Notes under the pieces: generated by a model | What the model was told of the DNA's origin: nothing | The model's database searches: none | The model's input: only the letters and a program-made list of their open reading frames with translations | NCBI GenBank assembly: GCA_963693085.1 | Contig: OY856409.1 | Coordinates: 1,618,219,711-1,618,283,710 of the forward strand | DNA length: 64,000 nt | Direction: 5' to 3' | From: Alisma plantago-aquatica | Taxonomy: Eukaryota; Streptophyta; Magnoliopsida; Alismatales; Alismataceae | Program-made: the position numbers and the translations under genes | Shown: in pieces, positions 36,543 to 48,528 of the stretch | Numbering within the stretch: the stretch's first letter is position 1 | How the letters are laid out: the number at the start of each line of letters is the position of its first letter

Positions 36543-38131
36543 TGATGCGATGATTTTGAGTCGCATTTATAGACTTGTTTTACTCATGTTTTATGTGTTT
36601 ATTGGTCACTTTGGTGGTTAATATTGTATAATTCACTTACTTTAGTCTATGATCCTTCTCAGTGTAAAATCTCTCTCATTTTATCATTTTGAGCATAAAT
36701 GATTATAATTATAGGTTTTATCTCGGCTAATGTGGTTTTGTTTTGCAATTTCAAGAAAAACACATATCTACAGTTGTCGATAGTATCGACATATGTCGAT
36801 ACTATCGACACAGCCACAAGCAGGCAGCCACAAGGAGCAGCACAGAGTCGATGGTAGCGACTTACCATCAGGTTGCCAGTGACCAGACAGTCGATACTAT
36901 CAACCCCAAAGTCGATACTATCAACACGTGTAGCTTCTGCGACGGAAAAGGGATAAAACCGACGCATAAGGGTGTCGATACCATCGACTCACGTCGATGG
37001 TATCGAGCCAGTAGCATGCGTAATGACAGAAAAGAAAGAAGGCTTGCTGATATAATGAGGGGTCGATACCATCGACCCGCGTTGATGGTATCAACGCCGT
37101 CAGATTAAAGTTCGTTTCAGATCGGATCTAATCCAACAGTTGTGATATTTTTGCAACCTAACTCGGTGATTATACCTAATGACAGAGGCCAAGAGTAGGG
37201 TATCACGTCATTAGCCATTGTACACATCTCGAGAAGGGGTGGAGAGAAGAACGGAGCCCAGAAGCACGCCCCAGCCGTTCCGGAAGCCGAAGAAGACATT
37301 TTCCACCGCCGAAAGGCTGTAGATCGCGCACTCTACTCCGAAGAATGATTGGATCTTCTCCGTTCAGGGGTTTCATTTCTTATTTCATGTTTTTCTCCAT
37401 GTTTCCCCTTTCTTCATCCATGTCTTGCTCTGAGATGAACATGCGGGGCTAATCCTCTTTTTCTTTAGGACTGGGAGTATCCCGGGGAAACATTGTATGG
37501 CATTTTTATCATAGTAATTAATCATTTGTCTCTTAAATCCGTGGTATGATTTTGTTTTCTCAATTATATTATTATGCTTGATGACCATAATTATAATCTA
37601 ATGCCCTTAATTACTTTGAAAGAAGAATTAACGGATGAAAAGAGACGAAATTCACATTAATTAACAAACCCTTAAACAAGATGATGTACGGTTAATGGTG
37701 GAAACCCAGAGGTCGATTCTAATGCACCTAGTTTAGGGTATAGGTTACTACGACGGTGGAACCGACCTAGAGATAGGTAGTGAATTGTACCATGACAGTG
37801 GAAAGTTCTGACTACAAGCCACTACCCGGATTGAGAGATGGATCTGATTAGCTATGTGGAAATTCATACAATGAAAACACGCGGTGAAACTGTAATCCTA
37901 AAGATCTCCAATTGAATTGATTAAACTAAACACTTAATCGATTACCTTGTTTTATTTTATTTTCTTTTATTTCACAACAATTGTCATAACCTTTTTATTG
38001 GTCTAGCTGATTGCGAGTAGTTAGTAGTAGTCTATTGATAATTCAGTGTCCCTGAGTTTGACTCGGGCCTCACAGAGGCCTATACTACTTGACGCGTGCA
38101 CTTGTGTTATACGCACGGTAAAATCATGTCA
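36543..38131 (+). repeat. 5' LTR of A2
   Basis: 1,589 bp, starting TGATGCGATGATTTTGAG and ending AAATCATGTCA. It aligns with 47846-48528 plus 59887-60721. An array of GTCGATACCATCGAC-type hairpin motifs occupies 36770-37095. Confidence 0.93.
36770..37095 (+). repeat. Hairpin-motif array in the A2 5' LTR
   Basis: Paired 15-base words face each other across 4-8 bases, e.g. GTCGATAGTATCGAC and GTCGATACTATCGAC near 36776, GTCGATACTATCAAC twice near 36891-36930, GTCGATACCATCGAC with GTCGATGGTATCGA near 36975, and GTCGATACCATCGAC with GTTGATGGTATCAAC near 37063. A lone half-motif GTCGATGGTAGCGAC at 36847 pairs with nothing here, although its counterpart in the 3' LTR is paired. Confidence 0.9.
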
Positions 38132-38137
38132 AGTTTT

Positions 38138-38155
38138 TGGCGCTGTTGCTGGGGA
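38138..38155 (+). promoter_or_regulatory. Primer-binding site of A2
   Basis: TGGCGCTGTTGCTGGGGA lies seven bases after the LTR end. It is the degenerate form of the TGGCGCCGTTGCCGGGGA-type site of Athila-like elements; B has the same type at 58303-58322 on the other strand. Confidence 0.85.
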
Positions 38156-38311
38156 CATGACAATTGTCGGCACTACGAGTGCTGCAAGCGGCCACTCTAG
38201 GCCACTTTTTATTTTATTATTAATTTTGAAATTCAACATTTTTTTTATTCATATTTAGAAATCGTTTAGCACGGTACTTACCCTAAATTATTATTTTGCA
38301 GATACTAATGC

Positions 38312-39550
38312 ATGGTGAGGACGCGTAGCATAGACTACACGCAGCTATCACCAGAGGTTCCACTGCCGGGACCAGAAGACGAGGAGAACAACATCCAAAA
38401 CTGACCTGAAGATATAGATTAAGACTTTGAACCAGAAGCTATGACTGAGGAATAGACAATCTGGGAGAAGATCAAGGCGTCTTCTGCATCTACATCTAAA
38501 GGGATGATCAAGAGGCAGGCTATCAACATTCCCAACTATAAGATTGATCCAGGCCTTATAAATTTGGTAAAATCAAATGCATTTCATGGGCTCAAAAACG
38601 AAGACCCAGTGACTCACATTAGCCAATACGTGGAGGACTGCGACATGATCAAGATAGATAGGTTTCCACAGGAAACATTGTACTTGAAGTTGTTCCCCAG
38701 CTCTCTAGCTGGAAATGCATGAGAATGGCTACATAATCTTGATGATGTGTATGTGGAATCATGGGATCATATGGTTGAGGTGTTCTTCGAGAGATTCTTT
38801 CCACCCGAGAAGACCAACGATCTGGTACAGAAGATCCATAACTTTAGTCAAAAGGCCGGGGAGACGTACTCTGAGACTTGGGAGCATTTTCAGATCATGC
38901 TAAGGAGGTGCCCGCATCACGGGATTGAGATGGAGAAACAAGTTAAAATCTTCTATTTTGCTCTTTCCGAGCATGATAGAAGTAACTTAGATTCTACAGG
39001 TTCAGGATTCTTCTTGAACAACACAGGCACGAGGTGTTGGGAAATTTTGACGAACATGGCTAAGAAGCAATCTTGGGGAGACAGAGACGCAGTGGAACAT
39101 GTTCAGGCTGCAGGAGAGTCAAAGGCCATCAAAGAGCTAAATGAGAAGATGGACCTTATTGCCAAGAAACTACTTGCAAAAGAAGATACATAATCCGAGG
39201 ATGAATCTCAAGTGAAATTTATGCGCCAACAGCAGGGCTACAGAAACAACGACTACTCGTGGAGGAAAGACAAGAAATTTTCCTAGAAGGACCCAAATAA
39301 TTTCTTGCAGGACCCTGATGCAAAACCCCAACCGGCGCCAGAGGATAAGATCAATGAGTTTCTCAAACAAGTTATCAAGCAAAATCAAGAAGTAATGAGC
39401 ACGTTTGGCCAGCAGATAAAGCAACAAGGGGAATTCATGAATCAATTTGGGCAGACCCTACAAAGCCATGGGGCTCGGATGAGGATGATAGAGACATTTT
39501 TGGTGCATATGGCAGCTGAAATAGCAAATTTGAAAAAGCCAGCGCAGTAA
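38312..39550 (+). pseudogene. A2 gag
   Basis: One frame runs from ATG 38312 (MVRTRSIDYTQLSPE) to 39550 with six internal stops and no frame change. The retrotransposon-gag domain covers about 38560-39000: FHGLKNEDPVTHISQYVEDC, LYLKLFPSSLAGNA, FFERFFPPEKTNDL and RRCPHHGIEMEKQVKIFYF. A Lys/Gln-rich coiled-coil-like tail (39305-39550) follows. The stops (about 38402, 38420, 38450, 38720, 39191 and 39284) are each one transition from Gln, Arg or Trp. No clear CCHC knuckle is seen. Gag would form the virus-like particle and package element RNA. Confidence 0.88.
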
Positions 39551-40850
39551 GGCTTTCCAGGTTATACAAACATTCCAGGAGGAAACCAACAAGAAAAGGT
39601 AATTTTGCTACAGAGTGGCAAGTAGATTTTAAATTCCAGGGCCGATGAACTAAGAACAACCCAGCTAGAAACCACAGGTGAGGCCACTGAGGAGGTTCCA
39701 ATCCCAATCACTGAGCTGGTAGAGGATGTGGTAGAGAATGTCACATCAAAACCAGTTGCTGAGGAGGAGACACAGAAGAGGACACCATATGTGTCGACAC
39801 ATCAAAGGGCATAAACTGTCCCGGTCCCATACCCCAATAGCGTGAAATCCAAGAAAGTGGACGCTCAGTTTAAGAAGTTTCTAGATAGCTTTAGAAAGCT
39901 TTCTGTCAACATTTTGTTGTTAGAGGCAATAGAGCAGATCACCTCTTATGGCAAGTTTCTGAAAGACATAATCACAAAGAAGAGGAAAATCCCAGATACT
40001 AAGGTTGTGGTTCTTAAGGAACAAGTGAGTGATTTCATCATGGGTACATTACCATCTAAAAGGCAGGATCCGGGCTACTTCAACATTTCATGTTACATTG
40101 GTAAAGTGAAATTCGGCAAAGCACTGTGTGATTCCGGGGCAAGTATAAATTGGATGCCTCTCTCTACATTCAAGAAGATGGGACTGAAAGAATCAAGGCC
40201 GAGCTATATGACAATTCAGTTAGCGGACAATTCTGTGGTGAAGCCATACGACATTTGTGAGGACGTGTTGGTGAAAGTTGATCGGTTTGTATTTCCAACA
40301 GACTTTATAGTAATGGAAATGCAAGATGAGCAGGGTAATGAGCTACTCCTTGGACGACCCTTCCAAGCCACTACAGATATGATACTTGAGATGGGAAGAG
40401 GTCGTTTGACCTTGGGTATCGCTGATGATCGGTTTGAAATGGTCATGCCCTCAAGCACAAAACAATCTAAAGAAAAGGAGCAATGCCACATGGTGAAGCA
40501 CTTTGATCAGAATATTTCTATTTGTCTAGGGAAGCCATTTCTAGATATGGCTCATGTAATGACTAAGGTGGAAAAGGGGACACTGGTTGTAGACATTATG
40601 GAGCAGACCAAAGTTGTTTCTCTTAGCAAGGCTATGGGTTTTCCGAATGATGAAGAGGAGGACATCCCTCCTTCTACTGAAGATGAGGCCATAACAAGTT
40701 CTGTCTTCAACCAGTATCCAGAACTACCTCTTGAAGCCTACCTAGTTAATATAATTGCATGACTGGATGAGAAGATAGTCACTACAAGAGTGTGTCAAGA
40801 TGCTTCAGGTGCTTCTATGCTAGGTACTATGAAGATCTTGGAGAACTCCC
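39551..40850 (+). pseudogene. A2 protease region of the polyprotein
   Basis: In the same frame as gag. After a stop-containing linker (39551-39841), an open stretch at 39842-40762 carries the Athila pre-protease block (LSVNILLLEAIEQITSYGKF, LKDIITKKRK). The aspartic protease follows with an intact active site CDSGASINWMPL (Asp codon 40130-40132) and the later motif NELLLGRPFQATTDMI. A second GKPFLDMAHVMTKVEKG copy near 40530-40580 looks like a partial repeat of the same region. A stop at 40762 and a one-base frame change near 40850 separate it from RT. Confidence 0.88.
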
Positions 40851-42063
40851 ACCACCGCTTCAGTCATCCCTGATCAACCCGCCAGAGTTAGAATTGAAGC
40901 CACTGCCGCCTCACTTGAAATATGCATTTCTAGCCGAGGGTTAAAAGCTACCAGTGATTATCTCGGCATATATGAGTGTCGAGGAGGAGGACCAACTATT
41001 GATCGTGTTGAAGAACCACTGAGGTGCATTCGGTTGGTCGATTGCGGACATCAAGGGGATCTCCCCTACACTGTGCCAGCACAAGATCCGGCTTGAGGAG
41101 GGAGCCAAACCTGTAATTCAGCCACAGCGCCGACTAAATACAAGCATGATGGAGGTAGTCAAGAAGGAGGTGATCAAGCTCCTTTCTGCAGGTATCAACT
41201 ATGCTATATCTGACTCGACGTGGGTGAGTCCTACACAGTTAGTCCCTAAAAAGGGGGGAATTACTGTTACTCATAATCTGTTGAACGAGCCAGTCACGAC
41301 CTGCCTGGTAACCGGGTGGCGCATGTGTATAGATTACCGTAGATTGAATGCTGCTACATTGAAGGATCATTTTTCACTTCCATTCATTGATCAGATTTTA
41401 GAGCGATTAGCAGGTCGATCTCATTTTTGTTTTTTAGATGGTTATTCGGGCTACAATAAGATTTCCATTGATCCTAAGGACCAAGAGAAGTCCACCTTCA
41501 CTTGTCCTTATGGAACATTTGCATACTTCTGTATGACCTTTGGTTTGTGCAACGCACGAGCAACCTTTCAGCATTGCATGCTTGCCATTTTCTCCGATAT
41601 GGTTGAGCGTTGTTTGGAAGTCTTTATGGACGATTTCTCTATCTATGGTGCGTCTTTCGAAGAATGTTTATATAATCTGGATAAAGTTTTACAACGATGT
41701 GAGGATACACACTTAGTTCTCAATTGGGAGAAATGTCATATGATGGTTAGTGAAGGGATTATGCTTGGACATAAAGTGTCTAGCCAAGGGTTGGAGGTAG
41801 ATCTGGTGAAGATTGAAGTTATTTCCAAATTACCCCCACCGAATTCGGTAAAAGGGGTACAGAGTTTTCTAGGTCACGCCGGTTTTTATCGCCACTTTAT
41901 AAAAGATTTCTCAAAAATTGCTAAGCCATTATCTGAGATGTTGGAGAAAGATGTGGTCTTTGATTTTAATGAAAAATGTTTGCATGCATTTAATGTGCTT
42001 AAAGAAAAGTTGATTTCTACACCGATTGTGCAAACACCAGACTGGACAAGCCATTTGAATTGA
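40851..42063 (+). pseudogene. A2 reverse transcriptase
   Basis: RT in a second frame; 41146-42063 is open. It shows WRMCIDYRRLNAATLKDHFS, SGYNKISIDPKDQEKSTFTC, FGLCNARATFQHCM and the catalytic FMDDFSIYG with both Asp codons intact (41629-41634), then thumb sequence FLGHAGFYRHFIKDFSKIAK. A TAA near 40942 and a TGA near 41021 interrupt the linker upstream. A frame change at about 42050 separates RT from RNase H. It would copy element RNA into DNA; the catalytic core reads as intact though the polyprotein is not. Confidence 0.93.
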
Positions 42064-42605
42064 TGTGTGATGCATCAGATTTCGCAGTAGGGTCCGTTTT
42101 AGGACAACGTGTTGACAACAAACCCACTGTGATTTTCTATGCATCCAAAACTTTAAATGAAGCACAACTAAATTACAAAACAACTGAAAAAGAGCTTCTC
42201 GCCGTTCTTTTTGATTTTGAAAAATCCCGGCAATATCTTGTAGGATCTAAAGTCATGGTATGGACGGACCACGCCGCCATAAAGTACTTAATGGAAAAGA
42301 AAGATGCCAAACCTAGACTAATTAGGTGGATCTTACTCTTACAAGAATTTGACATTGAAATTAAAGATAAGGCGGGAATAGAAAATGTGGTTGCAGACCA
42401 CTTCTCTAGGTTGGAACTGGTACACGAGAAGGACATTCATATACCCATTACCGAGACATTCCCTGATGAACAACTTCTATCTGTTAAATCTAAAGATCCA
42501 TGGTTCTCTTATATTGTTAATTATCTTTCCTGCAAAATTATCCCAGATGATTGGACATATCAAGAGAAAAAGAAAATTTTCCATTCTTTGCGATATTATT
42601 TCTAG
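42060..42605 (+). pseudogene. A2 RNase H and connection domain
   Basis: An open segment in a third frame opens [16 protein letters not shown], then [20 protein letters not shown] (RNase H) and [20 protein letters not shown], ending at a TAG at 42603-42605. RNase H removes the RNA strand after reverse transcription. The acidic residues in CDASD and TEKE are present. The same frame resumes past the stop into integrase. Confidence 0.9.
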
Positions 42606-43790
42606 GATGACCCCATTTCATTGAAGCAATGCAGAGATGGGGTTTTGGGCAGGTGCGTACCAGAGGTTGAGTATGAGAGCGTACTTAGTCATTGTCATAC
42701 TTTACCAACAGGTGTCCATCATGCAAGTTCTAGAACTACGGCCAAGATACTTGAGAGCAGCCTTTACTGGCCTACATTATTCTAGGACGCATATGATTAT
42801 GTGCGGTGATGTGATTCCTGCCAACGGGCAGGTAACATTTCAAAGCGACAGGAGATGCCCCTCAATGTCTTTCAAGAGGTCAAGGTTTTTGATTTGTGAG
42901 GTATTGATTTCATGGGACCCTTTGTGTCCTCAAACTCTAACTTGTACATTTTATTGGCTGTTGACTATGTATCGAAGTGGGTAGAGACAATACCCACTAG
43001 GACTAATGATGTTGTTGTAGTGTGCAGGTTTGTCAATGACTATATTTTCTGCAGATTTGGCGTACCAAGGATGATTATCAGTGATGGAGGTACCTATTTC
43101 AGGAATCAGAAGTTCGCGGCATTGTTGAGAATGTACGGGGTAAGGCACAACATTGGTACCCTGTACCACCCACAGACACAGGGGCAAGTCGAAGTCTCCA
43201 ATAGGGAAATTAAGAAAATTTTGGAGCACACAGTGGCTTCGACGAGAAAGAACTGGAGTATCTTGTTACCAGACGCTTTATGGGCGTACAAGACGACTTA
43301 TAAGACACCTATAGGCACTATGCCTTTTAGGTTGGCTTATGGGCGGGCCTGCCATTTGCCGGTGGAATTGGAGCATAGGGCACACTGGGCGCTAAGGAAG
43401 CTGAATTTGAACTATGATGAAGAAGGAAAGAAACACTTGTTAGAGCTAAGTCAACTCGACGAGATGAGGATGAATGTATATGAAAGCACGCAGATTTACA
43501 AGGAGAAAACAAAGATGGTTCATGATCGACACATTCAGATGCATGTCTTCAAGAAGGGAGATCGTGTGCTCTTATTCAACTCAAGGTTGAAGATGCGCCC
43601 CGGGAAATTGAAATCCTGATGGAGTGGACCTTTCACTATAGAGGAGGTCAGGCCACATGGAGTAATCATGGTGCATGATGGTGAGACAACATTTTTTGTT
43701 AATGGACAGCGATTGAAGTTGTACTTCAGTGAGGATTACACGAGGAAAGTGCATGAGGTCAAACTCATTGCACTTACGGATGCATGAGGA
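42606..43790 (+). pseudogene. A2 integrase
   Basis: Same frame as RNase H, in two open parts. The N-terminal HHCC zinc region (about 42680-42830) includes CHTL, VHH and, near the core, CDSCQRAGN, with one stop and local damage. The catalytic core from 42912 has Asp in GIDFMGPF (42906-42908), Asp in ISDGGTYF (43083-43085) and Glu in [10 protein letters not shown] (43191-43193), so the DDE triad is kept. A TGA at 43617-43619, one transition from Arg, interrupts the C-terminal part, which continues with NGQRLKLYFSEDYTRK to about 43790. No chromodomain is present. Confidence 0.92.
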
Positions 43791-43962
43791 GCTTGATTTC
43801 GTCTAGCCTAAGATGTTAAATAAGGGTGCTTGTTGGGAGGCAACCCAACCATAGGTAGTTTTGTTATTTTCTTCTGCATTTGTAAGTTAGTTTGATTTGA
43901 TTTTATTTTAGTGTAAAAATGATACCCAAACCGTTTTTTCAGTGTGCAGGACTGAGGCAGGG

Positions 43963-44527
43963 TTGATACCATCGATTCTTATGTCGATGGTATCGACATG
44001 GGTATAAGAAGATGACTACAAAAAAATTTCTGAGTCGATACCATCGACGGCCTCATCGATGGTATCGACCTACCATCAGTAGCGCTGAAGAAATCACTAG
44101 AATGGGGTCGATAGTATCGACATGGCTGTTGATACTCGTGAGATCCCTAAAGATATTCAGACGAATTTTGTCTCAGTGAAGTTGATACCATCGACGGGCC
44201 TGTCATTGGTATCGACCCAGTTACAGGCGAGAAGGTGGTGGTCGGGCCTCGTGAGGGTGTGTGCCCTAAGAAGAGTCGATACTGTCGACTTGTGTCGATG
44301 GTATCAACACGACATGTCACCGATCCATGAGAGGGAATCAACGGCGATCGTTACATCTAGAGAATATCGATCCATGGGATGGGTCGATACCATCGACACC
44401 CGTCGATGGTATCGACGCGCCATCGATCTGGGCCCCCACATCAGGCTATCGACAATCATCGGTACTAGCGGAAGATCGGATTGTGCTACAAGTGTCGATA
44501 CCATCGACCCGCGTCGATGGTATCCAT
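43963..44527 (+). repeat. Internal hairpin-motif array of A2
   Basis: Seven inverted pairs of the same 15-base motif as in the LTRs occur near 43964, 44035, 44107, 44181, 44275, 44383 and 44494, mostly GTCGATACCATCGAC facing GTCGATGGTATCGAC over 4-9 bases. Spacing between pairs is 70-110 bases. The array lies between integrase and the third ORF and ends 25 bases before a TATA box. Confidence 0.92.
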
Positions 44528-44550
44528 GGGTGCACAACAGCGACGACCAC

Positions 44551-44563
44551 AGTTATAAAAGGG
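44551..44563 (+). promoter_or_regulatory. TATA box of a possible internal promoter in A2
   Basis: GTTATAAAAGGGAGG follows the internal motif array, and a leader of about 200 bases precedes the ATG of the third ORF at 44761. The array, TATA and leader order is that of an LTR promoter. Activity is an inference. Confidence 0.55.
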
Positions 44564-44760
44564 AGGGATGGTTGTCATATGATGTCACACCTTCAGAGTC
44601 TTTGCCCGCTACTTGGGCTTTGCACTGTGTTGTGCGACTGGAGGCCTACCACGAGCATCCAAGGAGCACGATCTTCACTGAGTGTTCACCGAGCATAGAT
44701 TGTCTTCTCCGAGATCGTCTTCATCGAGCTCTTTCCTCTATTCCTTCTTTCTTGACGACA

Positions 44761-46286
44761 ATGGTGCATACCGTAGGAGCATCGATTCCTCGTCCGAGGA
44801 TAGTCCACCCTTCCACGGAGATCCAAAAGGTCTATGAGGAGCTTTTGAAGAGAAAGATTGAGCCCACGTGCTACGTTGATCGGACGATGGTCCGTGACCT
44901 GGGGTTCAATGACAATCTCGCCTACATCTTGAAGGGGCAGGCGAGACACACAACCAGGAGGCCCGACGAGCTGGAGATCCACGCCGACAGCCAGCCATTC
45001 TTTGGCGAGTGACCGACTTACAAGGAACTCGTGGCGGAGTTCATGGCATCGTTGGACATCAATGTGCTGCCCAATGACTTGATCGCCACCGACAGAGAGT
45101 GGAGGAAAGGGCGGGTGTCGTTCAGATTCTGCAACAACAACTACACCATTACCCTCGCCCAATTCAATTCGGTGTACAACTAGTATCATGACGCTTACCA
45201 GCGCCGGAGGCCAGATAAGAGGACGGACTATGATGATATCTTTGCCCAGCTCGTGACTGCGCCTCCGGGAAATCCGTCAGCTACCACAACACTGTAGTTG
45301 CTGACTTCGAGCATCTATTTGTGTGGATTCTGCACCGCATGCTCTGCACCACGCTATTTGCTCGCGACGACCTATCTCTTAGCAAATTCCAAGAGATGGA
45401 TTTGTTCTTCCTGCACAAACTGCTGAGGCGCAAGAAGTGCAATTGGGGCGCGTTCTTCTTGACGCGTGTGGTGGCCGTGAAAAGGAGTACAAGGAAAGCT
45501 CCTATCCATTTTGGAGGGCTAATTACACCATTGGTCGTCTATCCTGGGTTGGATCTCTCCCAGCTTACTCCCCTTTCTAGCAGGAGCAAGGTCAACCTAC
45601 ATCATCTGCACCGCTCCAACCTCCTCCTGCTCCGTGTTAGCTTGGCATATGTGCATTTCCATGTCAATCACGTATATCAAGAGTGTTCGCTTCCAGACCC
45701 TCTTCAACATCAAGGGCGCTCAGCATTTCAGGTGGCCCGTCATAGCCATTGATGACTCGGATGAAGACGACGGCAATGACGACAATGATAATGACGACGA
45801 CGAGCATGAAGAGGAAGAGGAGGCTTTCACTCCTCTTCACGTACGAGTGGCACCCCAGAAGCGCCTCCGCATGCATCCGGGTGCATCTTCATCTTCACAG
45901 CCTCCGCCACCTCAGCCCTCTCATCAAGGAGAGGATGCCTACTCCATGCAAGGGATGTACTCAATGCTGTAGGAGATTCATCAGACTCAGCAACAGCACA
46001 CATCTTCATACGCCGGTATTCAGGATACAACGAACTAAATGTTAGTAACCAGAGGGCCATTTTCGAGAATGAGCGCCTCCTCCTCGACAACCAACAAAAC
46101 ATCCACAACAGGTTGCACAGGATGGAGATGTAGCAGTAGGCCTTCTACGACGATTACTAGAGCTAGAATTATTTTGGGGGGTATCCACAACCTCCACCAA
46201 TGCCCCAGTACTATCCGAGTTTCCAGTGGAAGTACCCATCTTGGGACCCCTCAGCTCCGCAGTACCTGCCTCCACCTGCTGAATGA
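44761..46286 (+). pseudogene. A2 third ORF in the env position (Athila ORF1-like)
   Basis: Starts ATG 44761 (MVHTVGASIPRPRIV) and ends in a Pro/Tyr/Trp-rich tail (YYPSFQWKYPSWDPSAP) at TGA 46284-46286, about 508 codons. The segment PTYKELVAEFMASLDINVLP and FCNNNYTITLAQFNSVYN (45010-45182), then LFVWILHRMLCTTLF (about 45310-45360), resemble the plant retrotransposon ORF often called the Athila ORF1 or putative plant transposon protein domain. The same arrangement opens B's long ORF. An acidic run (DDSDEDDGNDDNDNDDDEHE, about 45750-45810) and a Gln/Asn coiled-coil-like part follow. Two early stops are single C-to-T type changes; frame changes occur near 45300, 45640 and 46030. No signal peptide or membrane segment is visible, so a true envelope role is doubtful. 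Confidence 0.75.
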
Positions 46287-46345
46287 TCGGTACCACTATT
46301 CCACCTTTTAAGGTTGTTTTTGACTATGAGGCCATAGTCGAATTC

Positions 46346-46363
46346 AAGCTTGGGGGAGGGGAG
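46346..46363 (+). promoter_or_regulatory. Second, internal polypurine tract of A2
   Basis: AAGCTTGGGGGAGGGGAG lies 60 bases after the third ORF and matches the true 3' tract AAGCTTAGGGGAG at 47831-47843. B has a similar tract just after its long ORF (51248-51262, minus). Confidence 0.6.
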
Positions 46364-47830
46364 TTGGAACAGTTTCTATCCTTTAGTTTTTAGTTTTAGT
46401 TTTTATTGCTTTGTGTTTTGTCATTTATTTCTCTTAGTTATTAGTTGTTCGTAGGATCCACACTCTATCTAGTGTAATTGTGGATGTCTAATGTCATGTC
46501 ATGTGTCATCTCATTGTTTGTACATGGAAATTAGGGGTAAATTTGAAAATTTTTAGTGTTTTTGTAAGCTTGTGTTGTTTAACTTTGAGCACACAACTTA
46601 AGGAAATAATTGGGTTTGTCAACTCTAATATAGGAAATCACAATTGTACATTCCTATGATTCATGAAAAGTGGACGGAACTGGTTGTTTGAGCCTAAACT
46701 GACCAAATGATAATGAGACCTTAATTTGAAATAAGAGAGAGAAACCTCTTAATTATTACACAGGTCAGTAAGGAGGGACACATAATTTTTTTCCAAAGGT
46801 TCAGTCAATTAATCTTGTGATCTATCCACCCCATTGTTTTCATACTCCACCATAAGAGTTGGAAGCACATTATAGTTTTAATCTCTTTGATTGCATCCCA
46901 TGTAGATAGGTCTTGCATTACAACTATTTTCACATATTTTTGCATGAAAAAAAAAGATGGAATAGCTATACATGCACATTATCCTTAGGTGGGTGTCATT
47001 TAGTTGCATAACTATCATTTTGTTGTTGCATTCACATTTTTGTGCATATAGTACATCATGCATCTTATGTCTTCTGAACATAAAAGGTGATGAACTTGTT
47101 CCATACCTACTGAATGTTTCAAATGTATAAGTTATGCAGCAATAAGTCTCTTAAAAAAAGAAAAAATAATAATAAAATTTTGAAAAAAAAGAGAAGAAAA
47201 AAAAAATTGAGAAGTAAGTAGGAATGAGAGGGAGAAAGGAACCTGTTCTCACTTGCATACTAAGAAGAATAAGCACATGGTATAGTTTCTTAGATATTCC
47301 ATCTCACCTTGAGACGGAATGATAGTGCATGCATCATTCCACCCAAATGTAGGCATTAGGGCATTTTTCATTTGCATATGCATAATTTAGGTCATTATGG
47401 TTTTTGTGCATTTTAAAACCGTATAATGCTTCCATTTCTTCCACAGCCACCCATTCCATCCACCTATTGCTCGAATAGGTAGGCCACCGTGATTTTCTCC
47501 TCACTTATTAATACCAGGAGAGTTGCTTCCATGTAGATGGTAGTTAGGGCGAGCAACGTAGATAGGAGAACACAAGATGCACCGAGTCTGGACTGGAGCA
47601 TTTTATTATGTTAACTACCTTAAGTGATAGTATTCATCAATTTTGAGGTAGATATCTTTTATGGATGATTATTGTCACCTTTAGGGTAATTATTATTTTG
47701 TGGTTAGTGAGGGTTGGAATGTGAATGTTTGGTGGGGATCATATGGCAAAGTTTGTTGTGATAATCTGTTCTTTAGTTGACCCTCGCAATTGTATTCTAG
47801 AGTTTAGTTACTCGAGGACGAGCAATGTTC
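46364..47830 (+). other. A2 3' untranslated region
   Basis: About 1.5 kb of AT-rich non-coding sequence between the two purine tracts, with an A-rich low-complexity run at about 47150-47212. No coding sequence is seen. It ends with CTCGAGGACGAGCAATGTTC, a short block often found before the 3' purine tract of gypsy elements. Confidence 0.75.
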
Positions 47831-47845
47831 AAGCTTAGGGGAGTT
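47831..47845 (+). promoter_or_regulatory. 3' polypurine tract of A2
   Basis: AAGCTTAGGGGAGTT directly before the 3' LTR start TGATGTGATG. Confidence 0.85.
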
Positions 47846-48528
47846 TGATGTGATGATTTTGAGTCGCATTTATAGACTTGTTTTACTCGTGTTTTATGCG
47901 TTTATTGGTCACTTTGGTGGTTACTATTACATAATTCACTTACTTTAGTCTATGATCCTTCTCAGTATCAAATCTCTCTCATTTTATCATTTTAAGCATA
48001 AATGATTATAATTATAGGTTTTATCTCGGATGATGTGGTTTTGTTTTACAATTTTAGGAAAAACATATATATGCAGCTATCGATAGTATCGACATATGTC
48101 AATACTATCGACACAGCCACAGGTAGGTAGCCGCAAGGAGCAGCACATATTCGATACCATCGACTGGGAAGTCGATGGTAGTGACTTATCATCAAGTTTC
48201 CAGCGACCAGACAGCAGATACTATTGACTCCAAAGTCAATATTATCGACACGTGTAGCTTCAGCAACAGAAAAGGGATAAAACCGACGTCTAAGGGTGTC
48301 GATACCATCGACCCACTTCGATGGTATCGGGCCAGCAGTAGGCGCAACGACAGAAAAGAAAGAAGGTTTGCTGATATCGTGAGGGGTCGATACCATCGAC
48401 CCGCTTCGATGGTATCGACGCCATCAGATTAAAGTTTGTTTCAGATCGGCTCTAATCCAGCGGTTATGATATTTTTGCAACCTAACTCAATGATTATACC
48501 TAATGACAGTGGCTAAGAGTAGGGTATC
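47846..48528 (+). repeat. 3' LTR of A2, left part
   Basis: Aligns with 36543-37204 of the 5' LTR and ends GTAGGGTATC where element B begins. It contains the same hairpin array (48079-48420), here with an extra half-motif that completes the pair lost at 36847. Confidence 0.93.

Noticed and set aside
44122..44760. Upstream extension of the A2 third ORF to 44122
   Set aside because: The frame is open there, but the peptide only translates the hairpin motifs (repeated VDTIDTRRWY-like units), so the start at 44761 is preferred.
44761..46286. True retroviral envelope gene in A2
   Set aside because: No signal peptide, transmembrane segment or cleavage site is visible; only position matches env.
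36770..48420. Regularly spaced repeats resembling a CRISPR array
   Set aside because: The words are inverted pairs, unevenly spaced and inside LTR elements of a plant; there are no uniform repeats with equal spacers and no cas genes.
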